Assembly: GCF_017638545.1 (NCBI RefSeq)
Contig: NZ_CP072110.1
Location: forward strand, 682,001-746,000
Reading direction: 5' to 3'
DNA from: Psychrosphaera ytuae
GTDB taxonomy: Bacteria; Pseudomonadota; Gammaproteobacteria; Enterobacterales; Alteromonadaceae
DNA: 64,000 nucleotides
The position numbers were made by a program, and so were the translations under genes. Shown here one piece after another: positions 18,250 to 26,247 of the stretch. Below the pieces are notes generated by a model. That model had not been told where the DNA came from, did no database searches, and saw nothing but the letters and a program-made list of their open reading frames with translations. Within the stretch, counting starts at the first letter, position 1; each line of letters begins with the position of its first letter.

Positions 18250-18341
18250 CAACATTTATCACAAAACCAGTTGTTTTATAAAACGAATCCATGTACCTTT
18301 CTGCCCTCCAAAAAGTTGTAAAAGTAAAAAAGGATTTCAAC

Positions 18342-18716
18342 ATGGAAAAAACAATGAAGGCGCTTTCTTTAGCATCTGTTCTAGCTGTATCAACTCTTTC
18401 TGGTTGTGCAACTATCGCGACTGAAAACAACCAAAACATCAATGTTGTTACTTCTAACGGTAAAAACGTTCAAGTTACGGTTGAAGGAAAAACTTTCCAA
18501 GCTCCAGGTCTTATTCAAGTAACTCGTGACGGTTCAGAGAAAGTTATCACAACTTCTGCTGAAGGTTGTGCTGCTTCAACTGCAGTTACTAAGAAGATCG
18601 AGCCAATGTTCTTCGGTAACGTTATCATCGGTGGCGTTTTAGGTTCTTCAACAGATGCCGGTACTGGTAAAATGTGGAACTACGCAGAAACAGTAAGCAT
18701 TGCTTGTACTGAATAA
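18342..18716 (+). CDS. small outer-membrane lipoprotein, probably highly expressed
   Basis: The 124-aa protein starts at ATG 18342 with AAAGGA 7 nt upstream. It has a lipobox LSGC (Cys22). The mature part is a small beta-domain with a conserved tail FFGNVIIGGVLGSSTDAGTGKMWNYAE, a pattern seen in short PEGA-like lipoproteins. Codons are unusually uniform (GGT, GTT, AAC, GAA), unlike the neighbours, which suggests high expression. A 10-bp-stem terminator follows 50 bp after the stop. Two Cys in the mature domain could form a disulfide. The function is unknown. Confidence 0.75.
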   Translation: MEKTMKALSLASVLAVSTLSGCATIATENNQNINVVTSNGKNVQVTVEGKTFQAPGLIQVTRDGSEKVITTSAEGCAASTAVTKKIEPMFFGNVIIGGVLGSSTDAGTGKMWNYAETVSIACTE

Positions 18717-18744
18717 TTCTATCTAGTTATCCATTTTTGTAAAA

Positions 18745-20397
18745 ATGTACAAATTGATAGAATACAAAAAGCGAGTTTTACTCGCTTTTTTGCTTTTATT
18801 TACTAGCTCAGTATTAAGTACAGAGTCTAGTTTTGAAATTGCACCAAACTCCTTCGAACAAATCACTACACATGTTGAAAGCATTGAGTTACACAGACAA
18901 GAACGCTGGCGTTTACTCCTTCATGCAGTAACAGTTCCGCAAATAAACGACCCTAAATTTTTACTTAGCGAGCCAAAATTCGATTACAAAAGTGAACTAT
19001 TGGCAACAATTGAACAGCTGTTATCAACTGAAAACCTAACCTCAGATCATCACGCATCTTGTCGCTTTCCTGCGCGTAAGTATTTTATCGAGCAAGAGCT
19101 TGCTAAACACCAGATCAACGTTTCGTTTCCTCAAGCTAACTGTACTGGGCTGAAAACTTACATTGACTATGTGCCTTTTGAGGATCTAGAGTTAGTTTTT
19201 GCTTCCAGTGACCTCAATTCTGCAACGAGTATGATGGGTCATATTTTTTTAAAGGTTAGCGGCACGTCTTCTCGAAACAATTACGTAGAACACGCACTTT
19301 CGTTTTACAACGAAATAACTTCTAACAACCCTGTCAAATTAGCTTATGACGGCTTGATAAGCGGCATGCCTGGCTACTTTTTAGTCAAGCCTTATCAAGC
19401 GGTTAAACATAGATACATAGCCCAAGAAGAGCGTAACCTGTGGCACTACCCAATAAAGGCCGACGAATATGCAAGCCAACTCCTTAGACTACATCTTTGG
19501 GAACTTAAAGATATCGACATTAGGTATTTGTTCCAGTCATACAACTGTGCCACCTTAACCTTGTACATTCTTGGTCTAATTGAACCTGCAGTGCTGAATA
19601 AAGAGGATATATGGGTTACGCCAATAGATGTGGTTAAAGCAAGCCAACAAGCTAATATTTTGGACACTCCGTCAGTGTTGCTTGCAACTAACTGGGGGAA
19701 TATGGCTTTACCTCTTTCAGTTCCGGATCAATTACAACCCGATTCAAGTGCCTACTTAGCAATTGGAAAGCGGGCACAGCAAACCGTATTAGAGCTCGGT
19801 TTTTTGCCAGCCTCGCACAAATTAGAATACGACAATCGGCTTAACGGTTATGAGTCTGAATTAAAAATGTTAGACCTATCCGTATTAATAAACGTTGATG
19901 AGCAAAGTCTTAAACTCAAGCAGTTAGGGCTATACTCAGTTACAACCCTAGCAATGAACCCATCTAAGGTATTTAATGCTAGTCATTTTTCTGTCGGTAT
20001 TGATAGTGTTTATAAGTCACCTGAATCGACAGATCGCTACTCCAATTTACAGTATTATTTAAAGTTAAATTACGGCATAGGTCTTAGTAAAAGGACCTTG
20101 ATGTCCACTGTTTATACAATGTTGGATATGACTTTAGCGACAAATTTGTCAGACAGCTATTTTAGTCTAGCCCCACGTGTAGGTATGCTTGCTTATGTTG
20201 GTGACAAAAACAAAGTACAGTTTGAAATATCTCGTGTATTCAATGAAATTAATATTGGACAGCACAGGACATCACTGTCGTCGCAATGGACTCATTATTT
20301 GAAGGGAAACAAAGTAGTGGCTTTAAAAATTGCAACAGAGCAGTCTACGTCCTTTAAGGAAAAGTCTTTCATGGTTTCATTTGATTGGCTGTTCTAA
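18745..20397 (+). CDS. DUF4105 / Lnb N-terminal-domain-like periplasmic protein
   Basis: The 550-aa protein has a signal peptide (KKRVLLAFLLLFTSSVLS). A domain matching the Lnb N-terminal periplasmic (DUF4105) family spans residues ~130-350: LELVFASSDLNSATSMMGHIFLKV, with a conserved His, and LFQSYNCATLTLYIL, with a conserved Cys, as in a thiol-hydrolase-like fold. The C-terminal ~170 residues are beta-rich, with alternating hydrophobics and a terminal Phe (FDWLF), possibly an outer-membrane beta-barrel. No ribosome site is seen before ATG 18745, and a strong terminator overlaps the signal-peptide codons, so expression is probably low or conditional. Its stop overlaps the convergent gene's stop by 4 bp. 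Confidence 0.7.
   Translation: MYKLIEYKKRVLLAFLLLFTSSVLSTESSFEIAPNSFEQITTHVESIELHRQERWRLLLHAVTVPQINDPKFLLSEPKFDYKSELLATIEQLLSTENLTSDHHASCRFPARKYFIEQELAKHQINVSFPQANCTGLKTYIDYVPFEDLELVFASSDLNSATSMMGHIFLKVSGTSSRNNYVEHALSFYNEITSNNPVKLAYDGLISGMPGYFLVKPYQAVKHRYIAQEERNLWHYPIKADEYASQLLRLHLWELKDIDIRYLFQSYNCATLTLYILGLIEPAVLNKEDIWVTPIDVVKASQQANILDTPSVLLATNWGNMALPLSVPDQLQPDSSAYLAIGKRAQQTVLELGFLPASHKLEYDNRLNGYESELKMLDLSVLINVDEQSLKLKQLGLYSVTTLAMNPSKVFNASHFSVGIDSVYKSPESTDRYSNLQYYLKLNYGIGLSKRTLMSTVYTMLDMTLATNLSDSYFSLAPRVGMLAYVGDKNKVQFEISRVFNEINIGQHRTSLSSQWTHYLKGNKVVALKIATEQSTSFKEKSFMVSFDWLF
18766..18791 (+). terminator. Rho-independent terminator lying inside the next gene's signal-peptide codons
   Basis: AAAAAGCGAG (18766-18775) pairs perfectly with CTCGCTTTTT (18781-18790) around a 5-nt loop TTTTA, and the run of T continues to 18791. 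It ends the lipoprotein transcript. It also lies 21-46 bases into the following gene (ATG 18745), encoding K-K-R-V-L-L-A-F-L of its signal peptide. Confidence 0.8.
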
Positions 20398-21047
20398 TAA
20401 CGCCTTATCAGTACTAATAACAATCCTCGAGTAACAACACTCATCCCATTGAGCAACAATAACGGCCAAGCTTGCTCAATGGGTATTGTCAGCGCAAAAG
20501 CCAACGTACTAACATCCTTTATTAAAATGCTTTTAAACAGGGTCGCCGATAAATCACCTCGTGTTTTATTGGTATAAACCAACCAACATTGGTGTAATGT
20601 GCCTTGCACTAAAATCACGGTGACAATCAACATCAAACTTGTCGCACCTAATTGTGCAATACCCGGATAAGGTCGGTATAAGATTGACACCAGCCCCAGT
20701 AACAATAACCCTACCGATCCTGCCACAATTAGTTGATTCTTTCGACTTGACCGCTCTTGCCATATTCTAACGATCACAAACAAAACCAAAAGTAGCGCGC
20801 CGATACGCGTCCAAAATAGATAATGATTAAATGGCTCGAGAGCGATAGCAAAAATGAAATTTGCGTAAAATGCGAGATAACTAGAACTAAATTGATTCAT
20901 AGACAAGCTTCTAGTCGAAGCAAGCCCTGCCAATCTGCGTGACTCAATCGCTTTTATTTGTTGATAAAGGCCAAACCATGTAAATAAAAACAATGCTGCG
21001 CTGAGACTACCCAACCAGTGATATAACACACTTTGCTCCACAGCCAT
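20394..21047 (-). CDS. polytopic membrane protein of unknown function
   Basis: The 217-aa protein has about seven hydrophobic segments, with two similar halves: LFLFTWFGLYQQIKAIESRRLAGLAS near the start, and ILVQGTLHQCWLVYTNKTRGDLSA near residue 150. The two-fold pattern and length recall PQ-loop/SWEET-like proteins, but the PQ motif itself is not clear. ATG 21047 overlaps the TAA of the upstream membrane-synthase gene (TAATG), so it is translationally coupled. The two proteins probably act together. I do not assign a function. Confidence 0.6.
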   Translation of the reverse strand: MAVEQSVLYHWLGSLSAALFLFTWFGLYQQIKAIESRRLAGLASTRSLSMNQFSSSYLAFYANFIFAIALEPFNHYLFWTRIGALLLVLFVIVRIWQERSSRKNQLIVAGSVGLLLLGLVSILYRPYPGIAQLGATSLMLIVTVILVQGTLHQCWLVYTNKTRGDLSATLFKSILIKDVSTLAFALTIPIEQAWPLLLLNGMSVVTRGLLLVLIRRY

Positions 21048-23104
21048 TATTTTAGGACCTGTAAAATACTCGAAAAGTCATCAGTCCAGCGTACCCCCTC
21101 CGTTTCGGTAGTCTCTCGAAGATTGTACGAACCAGCCAAATACAAATCCAAATCAGTCTTTGACCTAGATAAGAAGACCCAATCAGATGCGTAAGGGTGA
21201 CGTTGATCAGCGGGGGTATAGACGTAGCTTGACGCTAAGTTGAAGTCCGCTGCTGCTTGCGCCAGAACCGGTCTTAAATCCAGATAGGTATTTGAGATAT
21301 GAAATGCCAGCACGCCATGTTCGTTTAATAAGTCTAAGTAAAGCTGCATTGCTTCTTGAGTAATTAAATGCACAGGTATGGCATCGCTCGAAAACGCGTC
21401 AATGACCATGAGATCAAATTTATTTACGTCTGATTTATGTAACTCTCTCGACAGTTGAATCCTAGCATCACCCAACACCACATCAACTTGAGCCGATGAC
21501 GTTGTTAAAAAATCAAAGTATTTGTAGGCTGCGTCTTTTACTTGTGGGTTTAGTTCATAAAATCGATATTGGTCGCCTGCTTTACCGTAATACGCTAATG
21601 CACCAACGCCCAAGCCAACTAACGCAATTCGACGAGATGTACCTACATTCCATTCACTACTTAACCACTTGCCGATCCCAGTTTCACGGCGGTAGTAACT
21701 TTGCGGTAGCGGCTTTAACTGTGAGTCAGAAATGACTTGATTGCCATGAGCGGTATAACCATCGATCAATCGCCTTTCAACCCGCCCTTCTAACTCTATA
21801 TCTTTAACCGTCACCGTGCCGTAAAAGTTTCGGTCTTGATAAATATTAAACCGATTAAACTGGTTATCAATCGTCCAGGTTGCAACAACATAAAGTGACG
21901 AAACCACGACCAAAGAACTACGAGTTAACCAGCCAACATTTTTGCTCAACCCGACCAAAATCATGATACCAACAAGCGCAACAAACAATTCGTAATATTG
22001 ATTAAACAAGGATGTCGCAACAAATGAAGTAAATAAGCTACCTACTACACCGCCTAAGGCAAGAATAAGATAAAAACTTGTGACCCTGTCTGGAGCCGGT
22101 CGAGACAAGTACAATTCACCATGACAAATCACACAGCCAACAAACAGCAATAACAAGTAAAGTACCACCTGACTGACCAAGCTAAACTGCGAACCGATAT
22201 AAAATAAAAACAGGCCGATAACCGCTAAAACGACAAACAGTACGTTCCAGTAGATCCTTTGATAAAACGCTGGAAACCTAAAAGTCAAAATATAAGACAG
22301 CAGATATAAGGCTAATGGCACGGTCCACAATAAAGGGATGGGTGGGACGTTATGAGTTAGATTACTTGTTATTGATATGAGTAAAACAACACCGAGCGCA
22401 GCAAAACCTAGCCATCGCATTGACTCAAAAACAAAGTTTGTAGGGCTGTCGACACCGTCTTTTTCTGGTTTTGGTATTGATTCGTCAGCGCCACCTTTAT
22501 CTTGGCTCAATCGCGTAATTAACCAAGCCAAAACCACTACAAAACCAACAAAGCCACCTAACCAAAACGCACTTTGTTCGGACAATGACAAGCGATATTC
22601 AATTAACAAAGGATAACTAAACAAAGCTACAAAGGCACCGACATTAGACGCCGAGTACAATCGGTAGACATCATTACTCTTGTCATCACTAAGTGATTGT
22701 TGGCTATACCAAAATTGTAATAAAGGTGCGGTTGTTGATAGTAGCCAATAAGGTAGCCCAACAGTCGTAAGTAACTCGACAAATATCGCTACAAAAGGAT
22801 CACTGCCTTCCTGCACTGTCGAGACTATGTCACTCCTAAGGGCCCCTATTAGGAGGTATGACAGGCCAACAAAAAGACTAATAATTAAGTGAACTCGCTT
22901 TTGATGCTTCATCGGACACCATCGCACCAGGCCATGGGCATACGAATAACCAATTAACAAAAAGCTTTGAAAAAACACCATACACGCCGTCCAAACCGCA
23001 CTGCCACCTCCATATTGAGGTAACAAAATTCTGGCGTACATTGGCTGAACGACAAATAACAAAAATGCACTAATGACAATAGTAATTAAAAAATGTGTTC
23101 TCAC
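21047..23104 (-). CDS. fused membrane / spermidine synthase-like methyltransferase-fold protein
   Basis: The first ~410 residues have about 12 hydrophobic helices. Residues ~430-685 form a spermidine-synthase-like Rossmann domain: LVGLGVGALAYYGKAGDQYRF, then Y-E-L-N-P (acidic end of the second strand), GDARIQLSRE and DAFSSDAIPVHLIT. Fused proteins of this kind are widespread and their substrates are unresolved. The gatekeeping residues for polyamine binding cannot be confirmed by eye, so polyamine synthesis is not claimed. The start is GTG 23104. It is translationally coupled to the downstream membrane protein through TAATG. Confidence 0.75.
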   Translation of the reverse strand: MRTHFLITIVISAFLLFVVQPMYARILLPQYGGGSAVWTACMVFFQSFLLIGYSYAHGLVRWCPMKHQKRVHLIISLFVGLSYLLIGALRSDIVSTVQEGSDPFVAIFVELLTTVGLPYWLLSTTAPLLQFWYSQQSLSDDKSNDVYRLYSASNVGAFVALFSYPLLIEYRLSLSEQSAFWLGGFVGFVVVLAWLITRLSQDKGGADESIPKPEKDGVDSPTNFVFESMRWLGFAALGVVLLISITSNLTHNVPPIPLLWTVPLALYLLSYILTFRFPAFYQRIYWNVLFVVLAVIGLFLFYIGSQFSLVSQVVLYLLLLFVGCVICHGELYLSRPAPDRVTSFYLILALGGVVGSLFTSFVATSLFNQYYELFVALVGIMILVGLSKNVGWLTRSSLVVVSSLYVVATWTIDNQFNRFNIYQDRNFYGTVTVKDIELEGRVERRLIDGYTAHGNQVISDSQLKPLPQSYYRRETGIGKWLSSEWNVGTSRRIALVGLGVGALAYYGKAGDQYRFYELNPQVKDAAYKYFDFLTTSSAQVDVVLGDARIQLSRELHKSDVNKFDLMVIDAFSSDAIPVHLITQEAMQLYLDLLNEHGVLAFHISNTYLDLRPVLAQAAADFNLASSYVYTPADQRHPYASDWVFLSRSKTDLDLYLAGSYNLRETTETEGVRWTDDFSSILQVLK

Positions 23105-23248
23105 GCTAAAAAACCAAATTAAAAAACAGAATTAAAAAAAGAAAAGATACGACGGAAGTAATTGAATGATATAACGAAGAAGGTATTGAGTGATATAAGT
23201 TTGTGCTTTTTTAAAGGGATAGAACCTATTGTCCCTAAAAACAAGAAA

Positions 23249-23266
23249 GCGAACCCTAAGGTTCGC
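23249..23266 (-). terminator. terminator downstream of the small membrane protein gene
   Basis: GCGAACC (23249-23255) and GGTTCGC (23260-23266) form a 7-bp stem with a 4-nt loop. Read leftward, the stem is followed by TTTCTTGTTTTT; read rightward, by CTCTTTTT. It could stop transcription in both directions. Confidence 0.7.
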
Positions 23267-23320
23267 CTCTTTTTGCTTATGTTTTACCAATTTATACTCT
23301 TTGGATTAGAGTTTACTCTG

Positions 23321-23584
23321 CTACGACACAGCGTCTTTGTTCTTATTTTGATAGTACTTATACAGCCCAATAATTGAGGCAGCTATCCAAAATAGTTCGA
23401 TAACAAAGCTCGCTAAGTTGAAGTTGTAACAAAGGCTGATAAGCAACAAAATTGCCCCAGTTAAGTTCATTAAATTGTAAGTTAGGCCCGTTGGTGGGAC
23501 TTTATCTAACTGCAATAAAAAGAACGCGCCGACAACTAAAAAAGTGCCAGACATACCTATGACGTCAAAAATGATGTCAATCAT
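23321..23584 (-). CDS. CBU_0592-family small membrane protein
   Basis: The 87-aa protein has three hydrophobic segments. It has the family pattern GMSGTFLVVGAFFLLQLDKV, then YNLMNLTGAILLLISLCYNFNLASFVIELFWI. The family is of unknown function, and its half-PQ-loop look suggests an oligomeric small transporter. ATG 23584 has GGAG (23594-23597 on this strand) at 9-nt spacing. A strongly structured region (23608-23727) lies immediately upstream in the leader position. A terminator follows 54 bp after the gene. It is divergent from the methionine operon. Confidence 0.75.
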   Translation of the reverse strand: MIDIIFDVIGMSGTFLVVGAFFLLQLDKVPPTGLTYNLMNLTGAILLLISLCYNFNLASFVIELFWIAASIIGLYKYYQNKNKDAVS

Positions 23585-23917
23585 TTCAACTAACTCCGGA
23601 AATTTTCAATGATCCAAGAGGGCTGGCCCAATTCCGTGGGAAGGATCATTCTCAGTCCATGAAACAGCGTATCTTTGTGAGAGGACATCTTGTCCTCTAA
23701 AGAACCGGGTCGAGGGGACCCGCTGTTCGAAGGGAGAAGTATATCAAGCCTCCAAATTAAACTGCAAGAAGATTTTTAAGCAAATTAGACATTTTAGCCA
23801 TGCATTGTATCAGCGCTAACAAATTACATTTAGCCATCTAAACATCTTGACATCTTAAATTGAGCCACTATTCTAAATAGACGTTTAGCCATCCAAAACC
23901 AATGACAAACCAAATTT
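23585..23917. promoter_or_regulatory. divergent regulatory region of the methionine operon with three MetJ met-box clusters
   Basis: This 333-bp gap contains no gene. Besides the structured-RNA candidate it has met-box octamers (consensus AGACGTCT) in exact 8-bp register in three clusters. They are 23787-23802 (AGACATTT, TAGCCATG), 23832-23855 (AGCCATCT, AAACATCT, TGACATCT) and 23879-23894 (AGACGTTT, AGCCATCC). MetJ with S-adenosylmethionine binds such tandem arrays and represses transcription. The cluster nearest the small membrane gene also covers a leftward TAAAAT -10-like element (23796-23791). Confidence 0.75.
23608..23727 (-). ncRNA. candidate structured RNA / riboswitch-like leader (unclassified, strand inferred)
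   Basis: Nested perfect helices fill this 120-nt stretch. A 7-bp stem (23663-23669 with 23721-23727) encloses a 5-bp hairpin (23707-23711 with 23717-23721, sharing position 23721 with the outer stem) and a two-part hairpin (23672-23676 with 23699-23703; 23681-23686 with 23692-23697), forming a three-way junction. A separate 8-bp stem (23608-23615 with 23643-23650) has an inner CCCA/TGGG helix. On the minus strand it ends ~11 nt before the ribosome site of the small membrane gene. It does not fit the conserved cores of the SAM, TPP, FMN, cobalamin or 6S RNAs as I know them. The strand could be the other one. Confidence 0.45.
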
Positions 23918-25033
23918 ATGAATCATAACTCTAATATCATGCCCATAGGCAATTCATTGAAATTGTCGTTAGGTGGTGAAATCCAAGCTCCGCAAATTGA
24001 GTACCGCTTAGTTGGTAAACCCAATGCTCCTGTCATTTTAGTGATGGGCGGGATTTCTGCTGATATGTTCGTTACTAATGAGGAGCAACTGTCTAGTCTC
24101 AATATATGCGACTCAAATGATTCAACGATAAATTTAAAAAAAGGGTGGTGGCATGATATTGCTGGGCCCGCGGTAAGTGATAATTCAAATACAGAATATG
24201 ACCTTAACTATGAACCGGCGTTGTCGACAGACAAGTTTCGAATTTTAAGTATAGAGTTTTTGGGTGGCAATGGCCGTTCATCTTCAGTTAAGTCACCCCT
24301 CTCGTTTGATCGCAACAACACCATTTTGCCTCAAGACCAAGCTAATGCCATTGCCCTACTGCTCGACAAACTTAATATTACCAAGTTGCACGCTGTGGTA
24401 GGCAATTCATATGGAGGCTTTGTCGCACAAGCATTTGCTATTCAATACCCTAGTCGCCTAAATCAAGTTTTTGTGATCTGCTGTGCACACACTACGCCAA
24501 ACAAGGCAAAAGCGAATCGTGCAATACAGCGCCAAATCATCAAACTGACACTTGAAAGCCCGAACCACAAAGAGGGGTTAAAGCTCGCACGCTCCTTAGC
24601 TATGCTGTCTTATCGCGCCGACGATGAGTTTGACGGTCGCTTTTCGGCTCAACCGTATGAAAGGAACGATAGCTTTCGTTTTGAGTTTGAAGACTATTTA
24701 GACAGAGCTGGTGATCATTTTGTAAACCGTTTTTGTCCGTATGCCTATATCACCTTAAGTCAATCAATCGACTTGTTTGAGATCAACCCTGAGGAAATTA
24801 AGGTTCCTATTGTCACTGTCGCATTCGATACCGATGTGTTGATCCCAGAGCATTTAGTAAAGGAGTTATCAGACAACTCCAGTTCCAAATCCAGCCATTA
24901 TTTAATTCAAACCCCTTTTGGTCACGATGGATTTTTAAAAGAAACTCAGGCCCTAAACAAAATTTTTAACCGCCATATCAAAAGTGAAGCGGCACCTCAG
25001 ACCAAAGCATTAACTTCAGGAGAACACTCATGA
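23918..25033 (+). CDS. metX: homoserine O-acyltransferase, MetX family (alpha/beta hydrolase)
   Basis: The 371-aa alpha/beta-hydrolase-fold protein has nucleophile Ser164 in GNSYGG, a likely acid at Asp304 or Asp306 (AFDTDVL) and His336 in PFGHDGF. The oxyanion-side motif VMGGISA follows the first strands, and EFLGGNGRSS is the MetX substrate loop. It acylates homoserine (acetyl or succinyl donor) as the first step of methionine synthesis. The MetA-type enzyme of enterics is not seen here. The donor cannot be settled by eye; pairing with MetB is compatible with either. ATG 23918 lacks a clear ribosome site. It ends with an ATGA overlap with metB, and met-boxes precede it. Confidence 0.85.
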   Translation: MNHNSNIMPIGNSLKLSLGGEIQAPQIEYRLVGKPNAPVILVMGGISADMFVTNEEQLSSLNICDSNDSTINLKKGWWHDIAGPAVSDNSNTEYDLNYEPALSTDKFRILSIEFLGGNGRSSSVKSPLSFDRNNTILPQDQANAIALLLDKLNITKLHAVVGNSYGGFVAQAFAIQYPSRLNQVFVICCAHTTPNKAKANRAIQRQIIKLTLESPNHKEGLKLARSLAMLSYRADDEFDGRFSAQPYERNDSFRFEFEDYLDRAGDHFVNRFCPYAYITLSQSIDLFEINPEEIKVPIVTVAFDTDVLIPEHLVKELSDNSSSKSSHYLIQTPFGHDGFLKETQALNKIFNRHIKSEAAPQTKALTSGEHS

Positions 25034-26247
25034 CTCGCAACTACTCAAATCAAACCGCAGCGATTCGAGCTGGCCTAGAGACAGATGAACAATTCGGTGC
25101 TGTTATTCCCCCACTCTACCTTTCAAGTAATTACACGTTTGAGGGATTGGGTCAGCCACGTAAATACGACTACACGCGCTCAGGTAATCCAACTCGTGAT
25201 AATCTTGCCACTGCCCTAGCTGAGCTAGAACAAGGTGCAGCTGGCATCATTACTTCTTCAGGAATTTCGGCCATTCATTTGGCGCTTCAAGTACTCAATC
25301 CGGGCGATCATTTAATTGCCCCGCACGATTGTTATGGGGGCACTTATAGACTATTTACCAAGCTTGCTGAGCGTGGATTATTCGAAATCGACTATGTAGA
25401 CCAAAATGATGAAAGCGCATTGAAATCGGCTTTGAAATCTAACACTAAACTGATTTGGGTTGAGACACCGTCAAACCCATTGCTACGTGTATATGACATC
25501 AAAAATATTTGTGCACTCGCTAAACAAAAACAGGCCCTCGTCGCCGTTGACAATACCTTCCTGTCACCGGTTCACCAGCAGCCGCTAAAACTTGGCGCTG
25601 ATATTGTTGTTCACTCTACGACTAAATACATCAATGGTCACAGTGATGTTGTTGGTGGCGCTGTAATTACCAAATCAAAAGAACTTGGAGAAGAATTAGC
25701 TTGGTGGGCAAACTGCTTAGGCATCACAGGAGCACCGTTTGATAGTTATTTGACGCTTCGAGGTTTAAGAACATTACATGTACGCCAGCAGCAACATGAA
25801 CAAACAGCCAAAAAGGTTGTCGCCTTCTTGTTAGGCCACAGCGCAGTGGACCGCGTATATCACCCTTCTTTACCAACTCACCCTAACCACCATATTGCGG
25901 TAGAGCAGCAAAGTGGTTTTGGTGCTGTACTAAGTTTCGAACTCGGACTTACTCAACCACAAATTGCAGCCTTCTTTTCACATCTCGAGCTATTCTCTCT
26001 GGCTGAGAGTTTAGGTGGAGTTGAAAGTCTCATTTGCCACCCTGCAACTATGACCCACGCCGCTATGGATGACGCAGCTCGCCTAAAAGCCGGTATCCGA
26101 AATAATCTTATTCGAGTGTCTATCGGTCTTGAGCAAACCGAAGAGCTGATTGCCGACTTGCGCAACGCATTAGACAAGGCCAAACAATGGGTCGAACCAC
26201 AATCAGCCTCACATTCAGAGATCAATGAGGTAAGCCATGCCATTTGA
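25030..26247 (+). CDS. metB: cystathionine gamma-synthase MetB
   Basis: The 405-aa PLP enzyme belongs to the Cys/Met metabolism family. It has R-S-G-N-P-T (substrate-side Tyr-Arg-Ser-Gly motif), VETPSNP and Schiff-base Lys199 in HSTTKYINGHSD, with SLGGVESLICHPA near the C-terminus. It joins acylated homoserine with cysteine to give cystathionine. The start ATG 25030 overlaps the metX stop, and AGGAG is 7 nt upstream. It overlaps metL by 11 bp, so metX-metB-metL is one translationally coupled operon under the met-boxes. It could alternatively be a cystathionine lyase or O-acylhomoserine sulfhydrylase, but context favours MetB. Confidence 0.9.
   Translation: MTRNYSNQTAAIRAGLETDEQFGAVIPPLYLSSNYTFEGLGQPRKYDYTRSGNPTRDNLATALAELEQGAAGIITSSGISAIHLALQVLNPGDHLIAPHDCYGGTYRLFTKLAERGLFEIDYVDQNDESALKSALKSNTKLIWVETPSNPLLRVYDIKNICALAKQKQALVAVDNTFLSPVHQQPLKLGADIVVHSTTKYINGHSDVVGGAVITKSKELGEELAWWANCLGITGAPFDSYLTLRGLRTLHVRQQQHEQTAKKVVAFLLGHSAVDRVYHPSLPTHPNHHIAVEQQSGFGAVLSFELGLTQPQIAAFFSHLELFSLAESLGGVESLICHPATMTHAAMDDAARLKAGIRNNLIRVSIGLEQTEELIADLRNALDKAKQWVEPQSASHSEINEVSHAI

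Noticed and set aside
23162..23377. 71-codon open frame on the plus strand
   Set aside because: It contains the terminator hairpin at 23249-23266, overlaps the CBU_0592-family gene on the other strand, and has no ribosome site.
23608..23750. SAM riboswitch or 6S RNA
   Set aside because: The SAM-I core motifs are missing, and MetJ sites already explain met regulation. A short stretch on the minus strand resembles the 5' part of 6S RNA, but the long rod with central bubble cannot form and the usual ssrS neighbours are absent.
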